Shown here: positions 28,329 through 37,176 of the stretch, piece by piece
Layout: every line of letters starts with the position of its first letter
Numbering within the stretch: position 1 is the stretch's first letter
Assembly (NCBI RefSeq): GCF_028767185.1
Contig: NZ_JARACK010000008.1
Span: 62,001 to 126,000 of the forward strand
Length of the DNA: 64,000 nucleotides
From: Mangrovimonas aestuarii
Lineage (GTDB): Bacteria; Bacteroidota; Bacteroidia; Flavobacteriales; Flavobacteriaceae
Reading direction: 5' to 3'
Made by a program: the position numbers and the translations under genes
Notes under the pieces: generated by a model
Database searches by the model: none
What the model was told of the DNA's origin: nothing
What the model saw: the letters and a program-made list of their open reading frames with translations, nothing else

Positions 28329-29885
28329 TTATTCAGCTTTGTCAACTTCAAGTCTGCCATCTCTATTGGCTATTTCCCAAGCAGTGTAGAATATAAGTCT
28401 TGCACGTTCTTCCATCAGGTCATATCTAATCTTATCAGGCGTATCTGTAGGTTGATGATAATCAGCATGGGTCCCATTGAAATAAAATATAACAGGAATA
28501 TTATTCTTTGCGAAATTGTAATGATCAGATCGATAATAGAAACGATTAGGGTCGTTATCGTCATTATAGGTGTAATCGAAATCAATATTAGTGTATTGGT
28601 CGTTTATTTCTTCTGAAAGTTCATGTAATTCCGTACTTAATTTGTTGGAACCAATCAGGTAAAGGTAATTTCTGCCACTATTTTCGTGCTTTGAATCTAC
28701 GCGTCCAATCATATCTATATTTAAATCGGCAACGATGTCTTTTAAAGGGATAATTGGATCGAAATCGGTATAATATTGCGATCCTAAAAGACCTTTTTCC
28801 TCACCGGTAACATGTAAAAATAAAATGGAACGTTTAGGCGTATGACCAGAATCTACCGCAGCTTTAAAAGCTTCTGCAATTTCCAATATAGAAACAGTAC
28901 CAGATCCATCATCATCGGCTCCATTATAAACTTTACCGTTCTTAACACCTTCATGGTCTAAATGGGCAGAAATAACCAATACTTCGTTGGGTTTTTCAGA
29001 ACCCCTTATGAAAGCCAAAACATTTTCTGAAGTAAATGATTTAGAATTGTTTTGGTAATTTAGCTCAAAATGTATTTTTAAGGTTTTACTTTTACTTTCT
29101 GTTTCAATATTTGGCAGCATTGCATTGGCAAGTTTGTCATCAATCATAAGATAATACATTTCAGATGCTTTACCTTTAATTGTCATATTACTTCTTGATT
29201 TTCCGTAAATGGAAACACTCCTTTTAAAGGATTCTGGATAATAGAATAAAACAGCCTTTGCTCCCTTGGTGATGGCTGCTTCACGTTTAAAAGCAATTTC
29301 CTGATTGTATTTTGACCACTTTGAAGGCTTTTTGCTATTTGATATGACATAAGAACCGTCTACATTTTTAGGCTCTCCAGATTTTATTAAAACGACCTTA
29401 CCGGTTACATCTAACCCATCATAACTTGAATAAGCATCGTCCTCTATACCATATCCGGCGTATATTATTTCATCACTAGAAAGATGTCCAGTTTCACTGG
29501 AAAGCAGTGATACAAAATCCTCTAACATGTTAAACGATTTTCCGTTTATAGATAGTTCGACCTCTGGGACTTCGACAATTTCTAAGGGCACTTCTTGAAA
29601 ATAATCGTTTGGAGCAATAGGAGAGGGGATTCCCATAGAAACATATTGGTTCCTAAGATATTCAACAGCTTTTTTCTGACCTGGTTGCCCTGTCTCTCTT
29701 CCTTCAAATTCATCTGAAGCATAGGTGTATAAAGCTTCCTTAAGTTCTTGTGATGTTATTGAATTAGCATAAGAAACAGGAGATATTCCTTGTTGTTCAT
29801 TAGTTGCAGTTGTTTGTTTTTTTTGTGAACTACCACAGCTAAACATTATAACCATTGCCCCTAATAGGATTGGTGCTTTTTTCAT
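28329..29885 (-). CDS. M28 family metallopeptidase, lipoprotein
   Basis: A di-zinc aminopeptidase-type enzyme of 518 aa. The N-terminal signal MKKAPILLGAMVIMFSCGSS has a lipobox Cys, so it is surface- or periplasm-anchored. A PA-like insert occupies about 130-240. The catalytic domain holds the expected ligands in order: SAHLDHEG (His), NGADDDGSGT (bridging Asp), HVTGEEKGLLGS (Glu-Glu, general base and ligand), NIDMIGR (Asp) and RSDHYNF (His). It probably trims peptides at the cell surface. It is monocistronic. Confidence 0.9.
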   Translation of the reverse strand: MKKAPILLGAMVIMFSCGSSQKKQTTATNEQQGISPVSYANSITSQELKEALYTYASDEFEGRETGQPGQKKAVEYLRNQYVSMGIPSPIAPNDYFQEVPLEIVEVPEVELSINGKSFNMLEDFVSLLSSETGHLSSDEIIYAGYGIEDDAYSSYDGLDVTGKVVLIKSGEPKNVDGSYVISNSKKPSKWSKYNQEIAFKREAAITKGAKAVLFYYPESFKRSVSIYGKSRSNMTIKGKASEMYYLMIDDKLANAMLPNIETESKSKTLKIHFELNYQNNSKSFTSENVLAFIRGSEKPNEVLVISAHLDHEGVKNGKVYNGADDDGSGTVSILEIAEAFKAAVDSGHTPKRSILFLHVTGEEKGLLGSQYYTDFDPIIPLKDIVADLNIDMIGRVDSKHENSGRNYLYLIGSNKLSTELHELSEEINDQYTNIDFDYTYNDDNDPNRFYYRSDHYNFAKNNIPVIFYFNGTHADYHQPTDTPDKIRYDLMEERARLIFYTAWEIANRDGRLEVDKAE

Positions 29886-29975
29886 TTGATTTTTACTAAG
29901 ATTTACTTCGGTATATATATTTTGTGTCGAAAATACAAAGGTGTTAAAAATTAACCTACAGGTTTTCGTATAACA

Positions 29976-30905
29976 TTATGCAGATATATTTTTTTTAGGT
30001 GATTTTTTGAATTGGGATTTCTGCTCTAAGCGCCATTCTTTCCTTAATTCATTAGAAATTTTTCCTGTTCCGTCATGTTTCCAGCCTGGTGGTTTCACAA
30101 AGTATTTTAATCTATTGAGTGTTGACGCTCTTGTAACAAATACATCTTTAAACATTGCAATCCATTCGTGAAAAGCAATTTTAATAGGATTGTATGTATT
30201 AATGTTTTGTGTAAGACCATAAACTACTTTTTCCTCTTCTAACTCAGGCTGAAAAGTGCCAAATAGCTTATCCCAAATAATTAAAATGCCGGCATGATTT
30301 CTGTCTAAGTACAATGGATTGCTTCCATGATGTACCCTATGATGGGAGGGAGTGTTCATTACAGCTTCAAACCATTTAGGCATTTTGTCGATAGCTTCAG
30401 TATGGATCCAAAACTGATAAAGTAAGCTAACTCCCATTTGAAAGATTATCATAGCAGGATGAAATCCAATTAAAGGTAACCATAACCAGAACACGAACGA
30501 AAAGAAACCACCAGACCAAGTTTGGCGTAAGGCAGTACTCAAATTGTATTTTTGAGAGGAATGATGAACCACATGCGACGCCCAAAAAAAGCGACATTCA
30601 TGGGAAATTCTATGAAACCAGTAATACGACAAATCATCAGCAAAAAATAGTAATATAAAACTCCACCAAGCTATTGGAAGGGTAAAAAGCCTGAAGTTCT
30701 CGTAAACCAATGTCAAGGCTATTATAACAATACCTTTACTAAGAAATCCTAAAAAAACATTTCCCAATCCCATAGCTATAGATGACAGGGCATCTTTAGT
30801 TTCGTAAGTTTTAATGTTTTGTTTATGAGTTACATATAGTTCAAGTGCCATTCCCAAAATAAAAAAAGGGATTGCATAGTGGATAAGATTTGGAAAATTA
30901 GGCAT
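29976..30905 (-). CDS. Sterol desaturase/fatty acid hydroxylase family membrane protein
   Basis: A di-iron membrane enzyme of 309 aa. Four or more hydrophobic segments flank the histidine clusters that define the family: YYWFHRISHECRFFW (HxxxH), SHVVHHSSQKYN (HxxHH), and NTPSHHRVHHGSNPLY followed later by RNHAGILIIWDKLFGTF. These bind a di-iron centre for hydroxylation or desaturation of a lipid. The substrate is unknown; in Flavobacteria, hydroxylation of lipids or carotenoids are the likely options. The gene is divergent from menC. Confidence 0.85.
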   Translation of the reverse strand: MPNFPNLIHYAIPFFILGMALELYVTHKQNIKTYETKDALSSIAMGLGNVFLGFLSKGIVIIALTLVYENFRLFTLPIAWWSFILLFFADDLSYYWFHRISHECRFFWASHVVHHSSQKYNLSTALRQTWSGGFFSFVFWLWLPLIGFHPAMIIFQMGVSLLYQFWIHTEAIDKMPKWFEAVMNTPSHHRVHHGSNPLYLDRNHAGILIIWDKLFGTFQPELEEEKVVYGLTQNINTYNPIKIAFHEWIAMFKDVFVTRASTLNRLKYFVKPPGWKHDGTGKISNELRKEWRLEQKSQFKKSPKKNISA

Positions 30906-30948
30906 GTTGATATAAATTTTACATCAACTAAATTACGACATTTTTAAG

Positions 30949-30956
30949 TACTTTTG
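30949..30956 (+). promoter_or_regulatory. -7 promoter element of the menC operon
   Basis: TACTTTTG is an exact TAnnTTTG match located 7 bp before the menC ATG, so the transcript would be leaderless. A 6-bp inverted repeat GTTGAT (30906-30911) / ATCAAC (30923-30928) lies just upstream in the divergent region. No clear TTG -33 box was seen. Confidence 0.5.
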
Positions 30957-30963
30957 AAGTTAT

Positions 30964-32001
30964 ATGATATACGCAACCAACCATCAATATATCCTCAACT
31001 TTAAACAACCTGGAGGGACGTCACGAGGAGTGCTCAACACGAAAGAAACTTGGTTTTTATGTTTAGAAGGAGAAGACCGATTCGGAATAGGAGAAATAGG
31101 TCTTTTCAGGGGGTTATCGGCAGATGATAGACCGGATTTTGAACAAACCCTTAATTGGGTATGTAACAATATAAATTGGGGATTGGATAATCTCTTAGAG
31201 GAACTGGGGGACTTTCCAAGTATTCGATTTGGTTTGGAAATGGCCTTTAAATCCTATTACAGTGATGATGTTTTCGAGTTATATCCGTCAAATTTTACTA
31301 AAGGAGCTGAACAAATTCCTATTAATGGTTTGATTTGGATGGGCGATGAAACCTTTATGCAAAAGCAAATAGAATCAAGAATAGCGGCAGGGTTTAATTG
31401 CATAAAAATGAAGATTGGAGCTATTGACTTTATAACAGAATTAAACCTATTAAAGTCAATTAGGGAATCTTTCACTAAGAACGATATTGAATTACGTGTT
31501 GACGCCAATGGGGCTTTTGATACTGATGAAGCAATGAAAAAGCTGGAGGCATTAGCAAAATTTGACCTTCATTCTATCGAACAACCAATTAAAGCTGGGC
31601 AACATGATGCTATGGCTAAACTTTGTGAGCAGACACCGTTACCTATTGCTTTAGATGAAGAGCTAATAGGGATAAGTGCTGTAACAAAAAAACAAGAACT
31701 CATACAAACCATTAATCCGCAATACATCATTTTAAAACCAAGCTTAGTTGGTGGTTTTAAGAGTAGCAAAGAATGGATTGATATCGCTGAACAGAATAAT
31801 TGTGGGTGGTGGATAACTAGCGCCTTGGAAAGTAATGTTGGGCTTAATGCTATTGCACAATGGACATATACTTTAAACAATAAAATGCCACAGGGTTTGG
31901 GTACAGGTAGTTTATTTACAAATAATTTTGATAGCCCTTTAACCGTTGAAAATGGAGGTTTAAAATATGATAAAACCCGAAACTGGACATTAGAATTATG
32001 A
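30964..32001 (+). CDS. menC: o-Succinylbenzoate synthase (enolase superfamily)
   Basis: Dehydrates SHCHC to o-succinylbenzoate in menaquinone synthesis. The 345-aa enolase-superfamily protein has the barrel residues in place: KMKIG (general base Lys), DANGAF (metal Asp), IEQPIK (metal Glu), DEEL (metal Asp) and LKPSLVGG (second Lys). Dipeptide epimerases share these motifs, but the company of menE two genes downstream and menF/D/B/A later in the window makes MenC the better call. The stop overlaps the CPBP gene start by 4 nt. Confidence 0.88.
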   Translation: MIYATNHQYILNFKQPGGTSRGVLNTKETWFLCLEGEDRFGIGEIGLFRGLSADDRPDFEQTLNWVCNNINWGLDNLLEELGDFPSIRFGLEMAFKSYYSDDVFELYPSNFTKGAEQIPINGLIWMGDETFMQKQIESRIAAGFNCIKMKIGAIDFITELNLLKSIRESFTKNDIELRVDANGAFDTDEAMKKLEALAKFDLHSIEQPIKAGQHDAMAKLCEQTPLPIALDEELIGISAVTKKQELIQTINPQYIILKPSLVGGFKSSKEWIDIAEQNNCGWWITSALESNVGLNAIAQWTYTLNNKMPQGLGTGSLFTNNFDSPLTVENGGLKYDKTRNWTLEL

Positions 32002-32969
32002 TAAATTATATACAGCAAGCTTATAAGGGAGAAAATAAAGCATGGATGGTTGGGCTCACCATTTTTTTGGTAGCAGGATTGTTTATAGGAAATTTAATAT
32101 TCTTTATTTTTTGGGGAGGAGATATTGATGTCGCCGAAGAGCAGCGCAAACTTTTGGAAATGATTCCTAGTAAAAACTTTTGGTTGGCAGCTAATCTGCT
32201 TCCTTTCGCTTTTTTGCTGGCCTTACTTTTTCTTTTGGTTAAATATCTTCATATGCGCAGTATTAGGTCGCTTACAACTTCACGTTCAAAGGTTGATTGG
32301 GGAAGAGTAGCTTTTTCTTTTAGTTTGATAGTTCTAATAACATTGATAACTTTTGCAATAGGTTATTTTGCAGACCCAGCATCGGTAGAATTGCAGTTTG
32401 ATGCTCCTAAATTTATTGTTTTAATGGTTGTTAGCCTCCTGCTATTTCCTTTACAAATTGGTTTAGAAGAGTATCTATTCAGAGGGTATTTAATGCAACA
32501 AATAGGGATAATTGTAAAAAATAGATGGTTTCCTTTAATAGTAACATCGGTTATGTTTGGTGTGTTTCATGGAGCTAATCCAGAAGTAGCCGAAATGGGA
32601 GCAATAACCATGGTATTTTATATAGGTACGGGTCTTCTTCTTGGTATTATGACCTTAATGGATGAAGGATTGGAATTGGCTTTGGGATTCCATTTTGGAA
32701 ATAACTTAATGGCCGCGATTTTAGTTACTGCTAATTGGTCTGCATTACAAACCGATGCTGTTTTCAGATATACTGCTGAGAAAGCAGATAACTCTATGTT
32801 TGAGATTGTATTACCTGTCTTGGTGTTGTATCCTATAATTTTATTAATCCTTGCAAAAAAATACAATTGGAGCAATTGGAAAGAGAAACTTACAGGACGT
32901 ATCACTCTACCAGAAACAGAAGATGTTTCGACGGTCGGGGAAGAAAATAAAGTTATCAATAATTTATAA
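31998..32969 (+). CDS. CPBP family intramembrane glutamic protease (Abi/CAAX type)
   Basis: A 323-aa polytopic membrane protein. The three catalytic motifs of the CPBP/Rce1 family are visible: EEYLFRGYLMQ (EExxxR) near 155, FGVFHGAN near 188, and FHFGNNLM near 232. It is sandwiched between menC and menE with a 4-nt overlap at the start, so it is expressed with menaquinone enzymes. Members cleave prenylated or membrane peptides, or act in bacteriocin immunity; a role in this operon is unknown. Confidence 0.85.
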   Translation: MINYIQQAYKGENKAWMVGLTIFLVAGLFIGNLIFFIFWGGDIDVAEEQRKLLEMIPSKNFWLAANLLPFAFLLALLFLLVKYLHMRSIRSLTTSRSKVDWGRVAFSFSLIVLITLITFAIGYFADPASVELQFDAPKFIVLMVVSLLLFPLQIGLEEYLFRGYLMQQIGIIVKNRWFPLIVTSVMFGVFHGANPEVAEMGAITMVFYIGTGLLLGIMTLMDEGLELALGFHFGNNLMAAILVTANWSALQTDAVFRYTAEKADNSMFEIVLPVLVLYPIILLILAKKYNWSNWKEKLTGRITLPETEDVSTVGEENKVINNL

Positions 32970-32973
32970 TGCT

Positions 32974-34032
32974 GTGGATGAAAAGCCTAACTTCAATCTT
33001 GTACATCCTTTATTTAAATTAAATGGATTAGCATATTCTTTAGAAAGCTTAAAGTCTTTGGCTTATTACTTAGTTAAAGAAGGATTGGACTATGAAAAAT
33101 CTATAGGAGACTTTCTTTTAAACTGGTTGGATGATAATGAAATGATTAAACTTCAAACTTCAGGATCCACAGGAATATCAAAGTCTGTTAAAATTAGCAA
33201 ACAGGCCATGGTAAATTCTGCATTGGCTACTGGAGCTTATTTTAAACTTAATTCAAGTGATACAGCACTTTTGTGTTTGCCTGCTCAATATATAGCTGGA
33301 AAAATGATGTTGGTGAGAGCTATGGTTTTGGGTTTAGAGATAGACATAATAGAGCCTAGTTCTAACATTGAACTATTTAGACAGTATGATTTTGTAGCTA
33401 TGGTACCGCTCCAGGTTCAAAATTCCTTGCCTGCTTTAAGTTATATCAAAACATTGATTGTTGGTGGTATAGCTGTAGATAAATCATTAAAAGAGCAATT
33501 ACAGAACGTTGATACAAAAGTTTTTGAAACCTATGGCATGACCGAAACAGTAAGTCATATTGCAGTGAAACCCATAAACCATCAATCATTATCTCATTTT
33601 GATATTTTACCTGATATTACTATAGAAACAGATGAGAGAGGATGCCTTGTTATAATAGCACCCAAAATTTCAAAAGAACCAATTGTTACCAACGATATTG
33701 TAAAGATTCAAGATAAGGTAAAATTTGAATGGCTTGGACGATTTGATAATGTTATTAATTCTGGTGGGGTAAAGTTGTTTCCTGAACAAATCGAAGCACA
33801 TCTCGAGGGAAAAATACAACAACGTTTTTTTATTGCTTCACAATTTGATTCTAAATTAGGGGAGTGTTTAATCTTGATTGTAGAGGGAGAGTCTTATAAT
33901 TTACCAGATAACATCTTTGAGGATTTGGTTAAATACGCTATTCCTAAAAAAGTTTTTTTTGTCCCTCATTTTATCGAGACAGTTAGTGGCAAAGTTCAGC
34001 GACATAAAACAATAGCTCTATTAGAAGATTAA
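32974..34032 (+). CDS. menE: o-Succinylbenzoate-CoA ligase (AMP-binding)
   Basis: Activates o-succinylbenzoate to its CoA thioester via an acyl-AMP. The adenylation core carries LQTSGSTGISKSVKISKQAM (P-loop-like A3), ETYGMTETVSHIA (A5), EWLGRFDNVINSGGVKLFP (A7/A8), and the C-terminal Lys region VSGKVQRHKT. At about 352 aa it is shorter than typical MenE, as is common for Flavobacteria. The start is uncertain: GTG 32974, 5 bp after the CPBP stop, begins just before the conserved NLVHPLFKLNG; ATG 32923 would overlap the upstream gene by 47 bp. Confidence 0.85.
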   Translation: MDEKPNFNLVHPLFKLNGLAYSLESLKSLAYYLVKEGLDYEKSIGDFLLNWLDDNEMIKLQTSGSTGISKSVKISKQAMVNSALATGAYFKLNSSDTALLCLPAQYIAGKMMLVRAMVLGLEIDIIEPSSNIELFRQYDFVAMVPLQVQNSLPALSYIKTLIVGGIAVDKSLKEQLQNVDTKVFETYGMTETVSHIAVKPINHQSLSHFDILPDITIETDERGCLVIIAPKISKEPIVTNDIVKIQDKVKFEWLGRFDNVINSGGVKLFPEQIEAHLEGKIQQRFFIASQFDSKLGECLILIVEGESYNLPDNIFEDLVKYAIPKKVFFVPHFIETVSGKVQRHKTIALLED

Positions 34033-34119
34033 TTTTCAATCTTAGGCTGTTCTAAGCGATCGTTTTGTGAAAAACTTTTGTAAATTAGTGAATCACTTCA
34101 TTCACCAAAAAACTATACT

Positions 34120-34383
34120 ATGGGCTTAATTTCAGAAAATGTAATTCCTGGTGATCACGGGAAAATATTTGGTACAGACGCTAAAACAGCAGAACAATTT
34201 GAAGTTTTAAAGAAAGCTGTAATGCGTGTAGATGGAGTTATCGATGTACAAATTGTACAAGGTACTGACCCCTACGAAATAGTAATTAGAACCAATAAAT
34301 TGGTTAGCGTTATAGATGTTGAAAATGCTGTAAAGCATGTTGGGATGCATGCTATTCCTAAAGGCTGGTTTATTTGGCAATAA
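34120..34383 (+). CDS. Small HMA-like (ferredoxin-fold) protein lacking the CxxC metal site
   Basis: An 87-aa cytoplasmic protein with the beta-alpha-beta-beta-alpha-beta pattern of HMA domains: FEVLKKAVMRVDGVIDVQIV then YEIVIRTNKLVSVIDVENAV and a terminal strand. The loop where HMA proteins carry CxxC contains no Cys, and the whole protein has none, so metal binding as in copper chaperones is not supported. It may bind a different ligand or partner. It converges with a DUF4242 gene; the gap between the stops is 19 bp. Confidence 0.72.
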   Translation: MGLISENVIPGDHGKIFGTDAKTAEQFEVLKKAVMRVDGVIDVQIVQGTDPYEIVIRTNKLVSVIDVENAVKHVGMHAIPKGWFIWQ

Positions 34384-34402
34384 TCTGTTCTTGAGTTTAA
34401 TC

Positions 34403-34675
34403 CTATTCTGAAGTTGTCGGATCGATAATAGTAGCTATTTTACTAATTGAGTTAACAGGGAATCCACCTTGTTTTGCATGTTCTATAATCATATCCTTGT
34501 TTGGTGAAATGTATACACAATATATTTTATTATCAGCAACATAACTTTGTATCCACTGAATTTCTGGGCCCATTTCACGAAGAACATTACAGGAGGTTTG
34601 AGAAATAGCTTTTAGTTGTGCAGCAGTAGATTTACCAACATCTGGTATATCTCGCTCAATAACATATTTAGGCAT
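34403..34675 (-). CDS. DUF4242 domain protein
   Basis: A 90-aa protein that matches the DUF4242 family well: MPKYVIERDIPDVGK at the start, SCNVLREMGPEIQWIQSY in the middle (with the conserved Cys and Gly-Pro), and YCVYISPNKDMIIEHAKQGG near the end. Some members are annotated as nickel-binding; I have no evidence for a metal here. It is cytoplasmic. Confidence 0.82.
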   Translation of the reverse strand: MPKYVIERDIPDVGKSTAAQLKAISQTSCNVLREMGPEIQWIQSYVADNKIYCVYISPNKDMIIEHAKQGGFPVNSISKIATIIDPTTSE

Positions 34676-34808
34676 GATGTAAAATGTATATAGTCCTACT
34701 CATATGGCTTTTCGGTTACGCCCCGTTTTTTGAATGGGTTCTGGACTCCATTTGTACTTAAATAAGGCTTTTTTAAGAGTAACTAATTTACAAATAAAAT
34801 GCTGTTAT

Positions 34809-36101
34809 TTAGTGGTTTTTGGTTTTGAAATGCAAGTTTGAAAATGCTATAAATTGTTCCCAATCGTAATATGTTACATCATGTTCTCCTTTACGGATAT
34901 GGAAGCCTATAGTATTGCGAATTGGGCTGTGTAATGAAGGAGCAATCGGTGAGTCCAGTCCCTTTTTACCAAAAAGTCTATATACTGGTGTTGCGTAATA
35001 TGCAGATAAATATTCTCCTTCAGGATCTGCCCATTCATCTTCACTGGCGCCAGAAAGATATAATGGACGTGGAGCTATTAAGCTTATCAACATGTGCTGA
35101 TCAATGGGTAGTTCGAATTCATTGTTTTTGTACTGTTTAAAGTTGTCGCAGAACCAATGTGGGAAACGTCGATTAATATCTTTAATAGTTTCTCCATGCT
35201 GGCGTCGAAATAATGCTGCACCACCACAACCAGAACCATTGGCAATACACATTGCAAAACGTTGGTCTTGTGCAGCCGTCCAAAGGGCGGTTTTTCCGAG
35301 ACGCGAATGGCCTACAAGTATGACTTTTTTGCTGTCTATATCAGAATCAGTTTCAAAGTAATCCATCACTTTGCTTAAACCCCAGGACCATGCTGAAATT
35401 GCACCCCATTGAGATGCATCTGGTTTACTTTGACCATTAGCATATAGTAATGAATGGATTCCATTACTAAAATCATCAAAATCTGGATCAATATCGTTAT
35501 AGCATAATGTAGCCAATCCATAGCCTGCCTCAAGAAGTCGCTTAACAGGCCAACGATAATTACGAGCACCACGGGCAACTTCGTTGGAGGTATTGTTTTT
35601 TATATTCAAACTGGATTTGTTCTTTACCCATGTTGTAGTAAGTATGATTTCTGGGTCATTAAGAATGGTATGATTTCCATAATAATTATACCCAAGAAAA
35701 ATGGGTGCTTTTGGATTGTTTTTAGGTAAATAAATCAATAGATAGGCTGTAAGGGTCTTACCATTGTTTTTAAAATGTAATGCTATTTGTTTTCTCGTGG
35801 CTAAATCATTTAGAGCTGAGTTTGATTCTTCTATGGTTACTTGTGAAGAAATGCCTATGTCATATGGGACAGCACCATAAATAGTCTCTTCGAACATGGA
35901 GAGGATTTCTGGACGTCTTTTAGTAATCCACTGCTCTTTAGTTTTAATAGGTGTACCATCAAAATATTCTAAGGTTTTTGGTAATTCTTTCCCCAAGGCT
36001 CTATAAGTTTTATGGTGTTTAGAGCTTTGACTTAATGCTATTCCGGTTATCAATGCTATTAAGACTATAATCGTAATATGTTTCTTTGACTTAATAACCA
36101 T
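34809..36101 (-). CDS. Glucuronoyl esterase-like alpha/beta hydrolase (CE15 type)
   Basis: A 430-aa exported hydrolase with an N-terminal signal or anchor (about 8-25, ITIIVLIALITGIALSQ). The nucleophile motif GHSRLGKTALW (Ser near 268; CE15 enzymes have GCSRxGK) is followed by GSGCGGAALFRR, LISLIAPRPLYLSGASEDEW with the acidic residue, and GEHDVTYYDW with the catalytic His. CE15 esterases cleave the ester between glucuronoxylan and lignin, or related uronate esters in plant and algal polysaccharides. No other polysaccharide-degradation genes adjoin it. Confidence 0.82.
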   Translation of the reverse strand: MVIKSKKHITIIVLIALITGIALSQSSKHHKTYRALGKELPKTLEYFDGTPIKTKEQWITKRRPEILSMFEETIYGAVPYDIGISSQVTIEESNSALNDLATRKQIALHFKNNGKTLTAYLLIYLPKNNPKAPIFLGYNYYGNHTILNDPEIILTTTWVKNKSSLNIKNNTSNEVARGARNYRWPVKRLLEAGYGLATLCYNDIDPDFDDFSNGIHSLLYANGQSKPDASQWGAISAWSWGLSKVMDYFETDSDIDSKKVILVGHSRLGKTALWTAAQDQRFAMCIANGSGCGGAALFRRQHGETIKDINRRFPHWFCDNFKQYKNNEFELPIDQHMLISLIAPRPLYLSGASEDEWADPEGEYLSAYYATPVYRLFGKKGLDSPIAPSLHSPIRNTIGFHIRKGEHDVTYYDWEQFIAFSNLHFKTKNH

Positions 36102-36326
36102 AATGGATAAATAATTTGTAATATCTTATCATTAAATTAACTAATTGAACCTTGAGTATGAAGTATTTTGGTTAAATGGTGGGATATATTCGATTAGTAA
36201 AATTTGATTTATTATATAGTGTAATGGGATATGAATGTTTTGTACAGCCCATTTAGAAATATTATTCGAGAATACTATTTGGATTATATAATCAATTGTT
36301 GAATAAACAGATAAAATCATAGAGTT

Positions 36327-37088
36327 ATGAGTAACAGTAAAATAGTAATGATAACAGGAGGGAGCCGTGGATTAGGAAAGGACATGGCGCTTTCAATTGC
36401 AAAAAAGGGTTTAGATATTGTTATAACCTATAATAGTAATGATGATATGGCTAATAGAGTGGTAAAGCAAATTGAGGATTTAGGGCAAAAAGCAATAGCG
36501 TTACAATTGGATGTAAGTGATTCCGGTAACTTTCCAATGTTTTTTGAAAAACTTCAGAAAGAAATAAAGGATAAATTTGGTACAGATAATATAGATTACT
36601 TAATAAATAATGCTGGAACGGGAGTACATTGTAATTTCTTAGAAACAACAGAAAACCAATTAGACATTATGTATAACATTCATTTAAGAGGTGTGTATTT
36701 ATTTACGCAAGCAGCCTTAAAAATCATGAATGACGGTGGAGGAATTGTTAATGTTTCTAGTGGTTTAACGCGCTTTGCTATTGAAGGATATTCGGCATAT
36801 GCTGTTATGAAGGGTGCAATTGAAACCTTAACTAAATATCAAGCAAAAGAGTTGGGAAATAGAAAAATACGAGCCAATGTGATTGCTCCGGGAGCCATTG
36901 AAACAGATTTTGGAGGAGGTGCCGTTCGTGATAATGAACAGTTGAATACTTTTATTGCTTCCAATACGGCTCTTGGGCGTGTAGGATTACCAGGTGATAT
37001 TGGTAGTGTTGTTGCATTTTTGTGTACGGACGATGCCAAATGGATAAATGCTCAGCGAATAGAAGTATCAGGCGGGCAAATGATATAA
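36327..37088 (+). CDS. SDR family oxidoreductase
   Basis: A 253-aa short-chain dehydrogenase/reductase. The Rossmann glycine motif TGGSRGLGKD is at the N-terminus, NNAG near 94, the catalytic Ser in VNVSSGL, the YxxxK motif as YSAYAVMKGA near 156, and the C-terminal RIEVSGGQMI. It is closest in style to FabG-like or glucose dehydrogenase-like reductases; the substrate cannot be assigned. The 225-bp upstream region, shared divergently with the CE15 gene, shows no strong motif. Confidence 0.85.
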   Translation: MSNSKIVMITGGSRGLGKDMALSIAKKGLDIVITYNSNDDMANRVVKQIEDLGQKAIALQLDVSDSGNFPMFFEKLQKEIKDKFGTDNIDYLINNAGTGVHCNFLETTENQLDIMYNIHLRGVYLFTQAALKIMNDGGGIVNVSSGLTRFAIEGYSAYAVMKGAIETLTKYQAKELGNRKIRANVIAPGAIETDFGGGAVRDNEQLNTFIASNTALGRVGLPGDIGSVVAFLCTDDAKWINAQRIEVSGGQMI

Positions 37089-37112
37089 AATGAAAGGTAA
37101 ATTAATATAGAT

Positions 37113-37146
37113 AAAAAAGCTGCTTAGGTAGCTTCTTTTTTTTTTT
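37113..37146 (+). terminator. Terminator after the SDR gene
   Basis: AAGCTGC (37117-37123) pairs with GTAGCTT (37128-37134) with one wobble around a TTAG loop, followed by C and a run of eleven T residues. Confidence 0.8.
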
Positions 37147-37176
37147 GTATTAAGCTACATCTCCTTTATTATAATT

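Noticed and set aside
34684-34800. Slightly GC-richer stretch between DUF4242 and CE15 genes as an RNA gene
   Set aside because: Only short, non-extending complementarity (CCATT/AATGG) is present and no promoter or terminator could be defined.
34809-37088. CE15-like esterase and SDR as part of a polysaccharide utilisation locus
   Set aside because: No SusC/SusD pair, glycoside hydrolase or sulfatase adjoins them; the TonB receptor at 19208 has no SusD and is far away.
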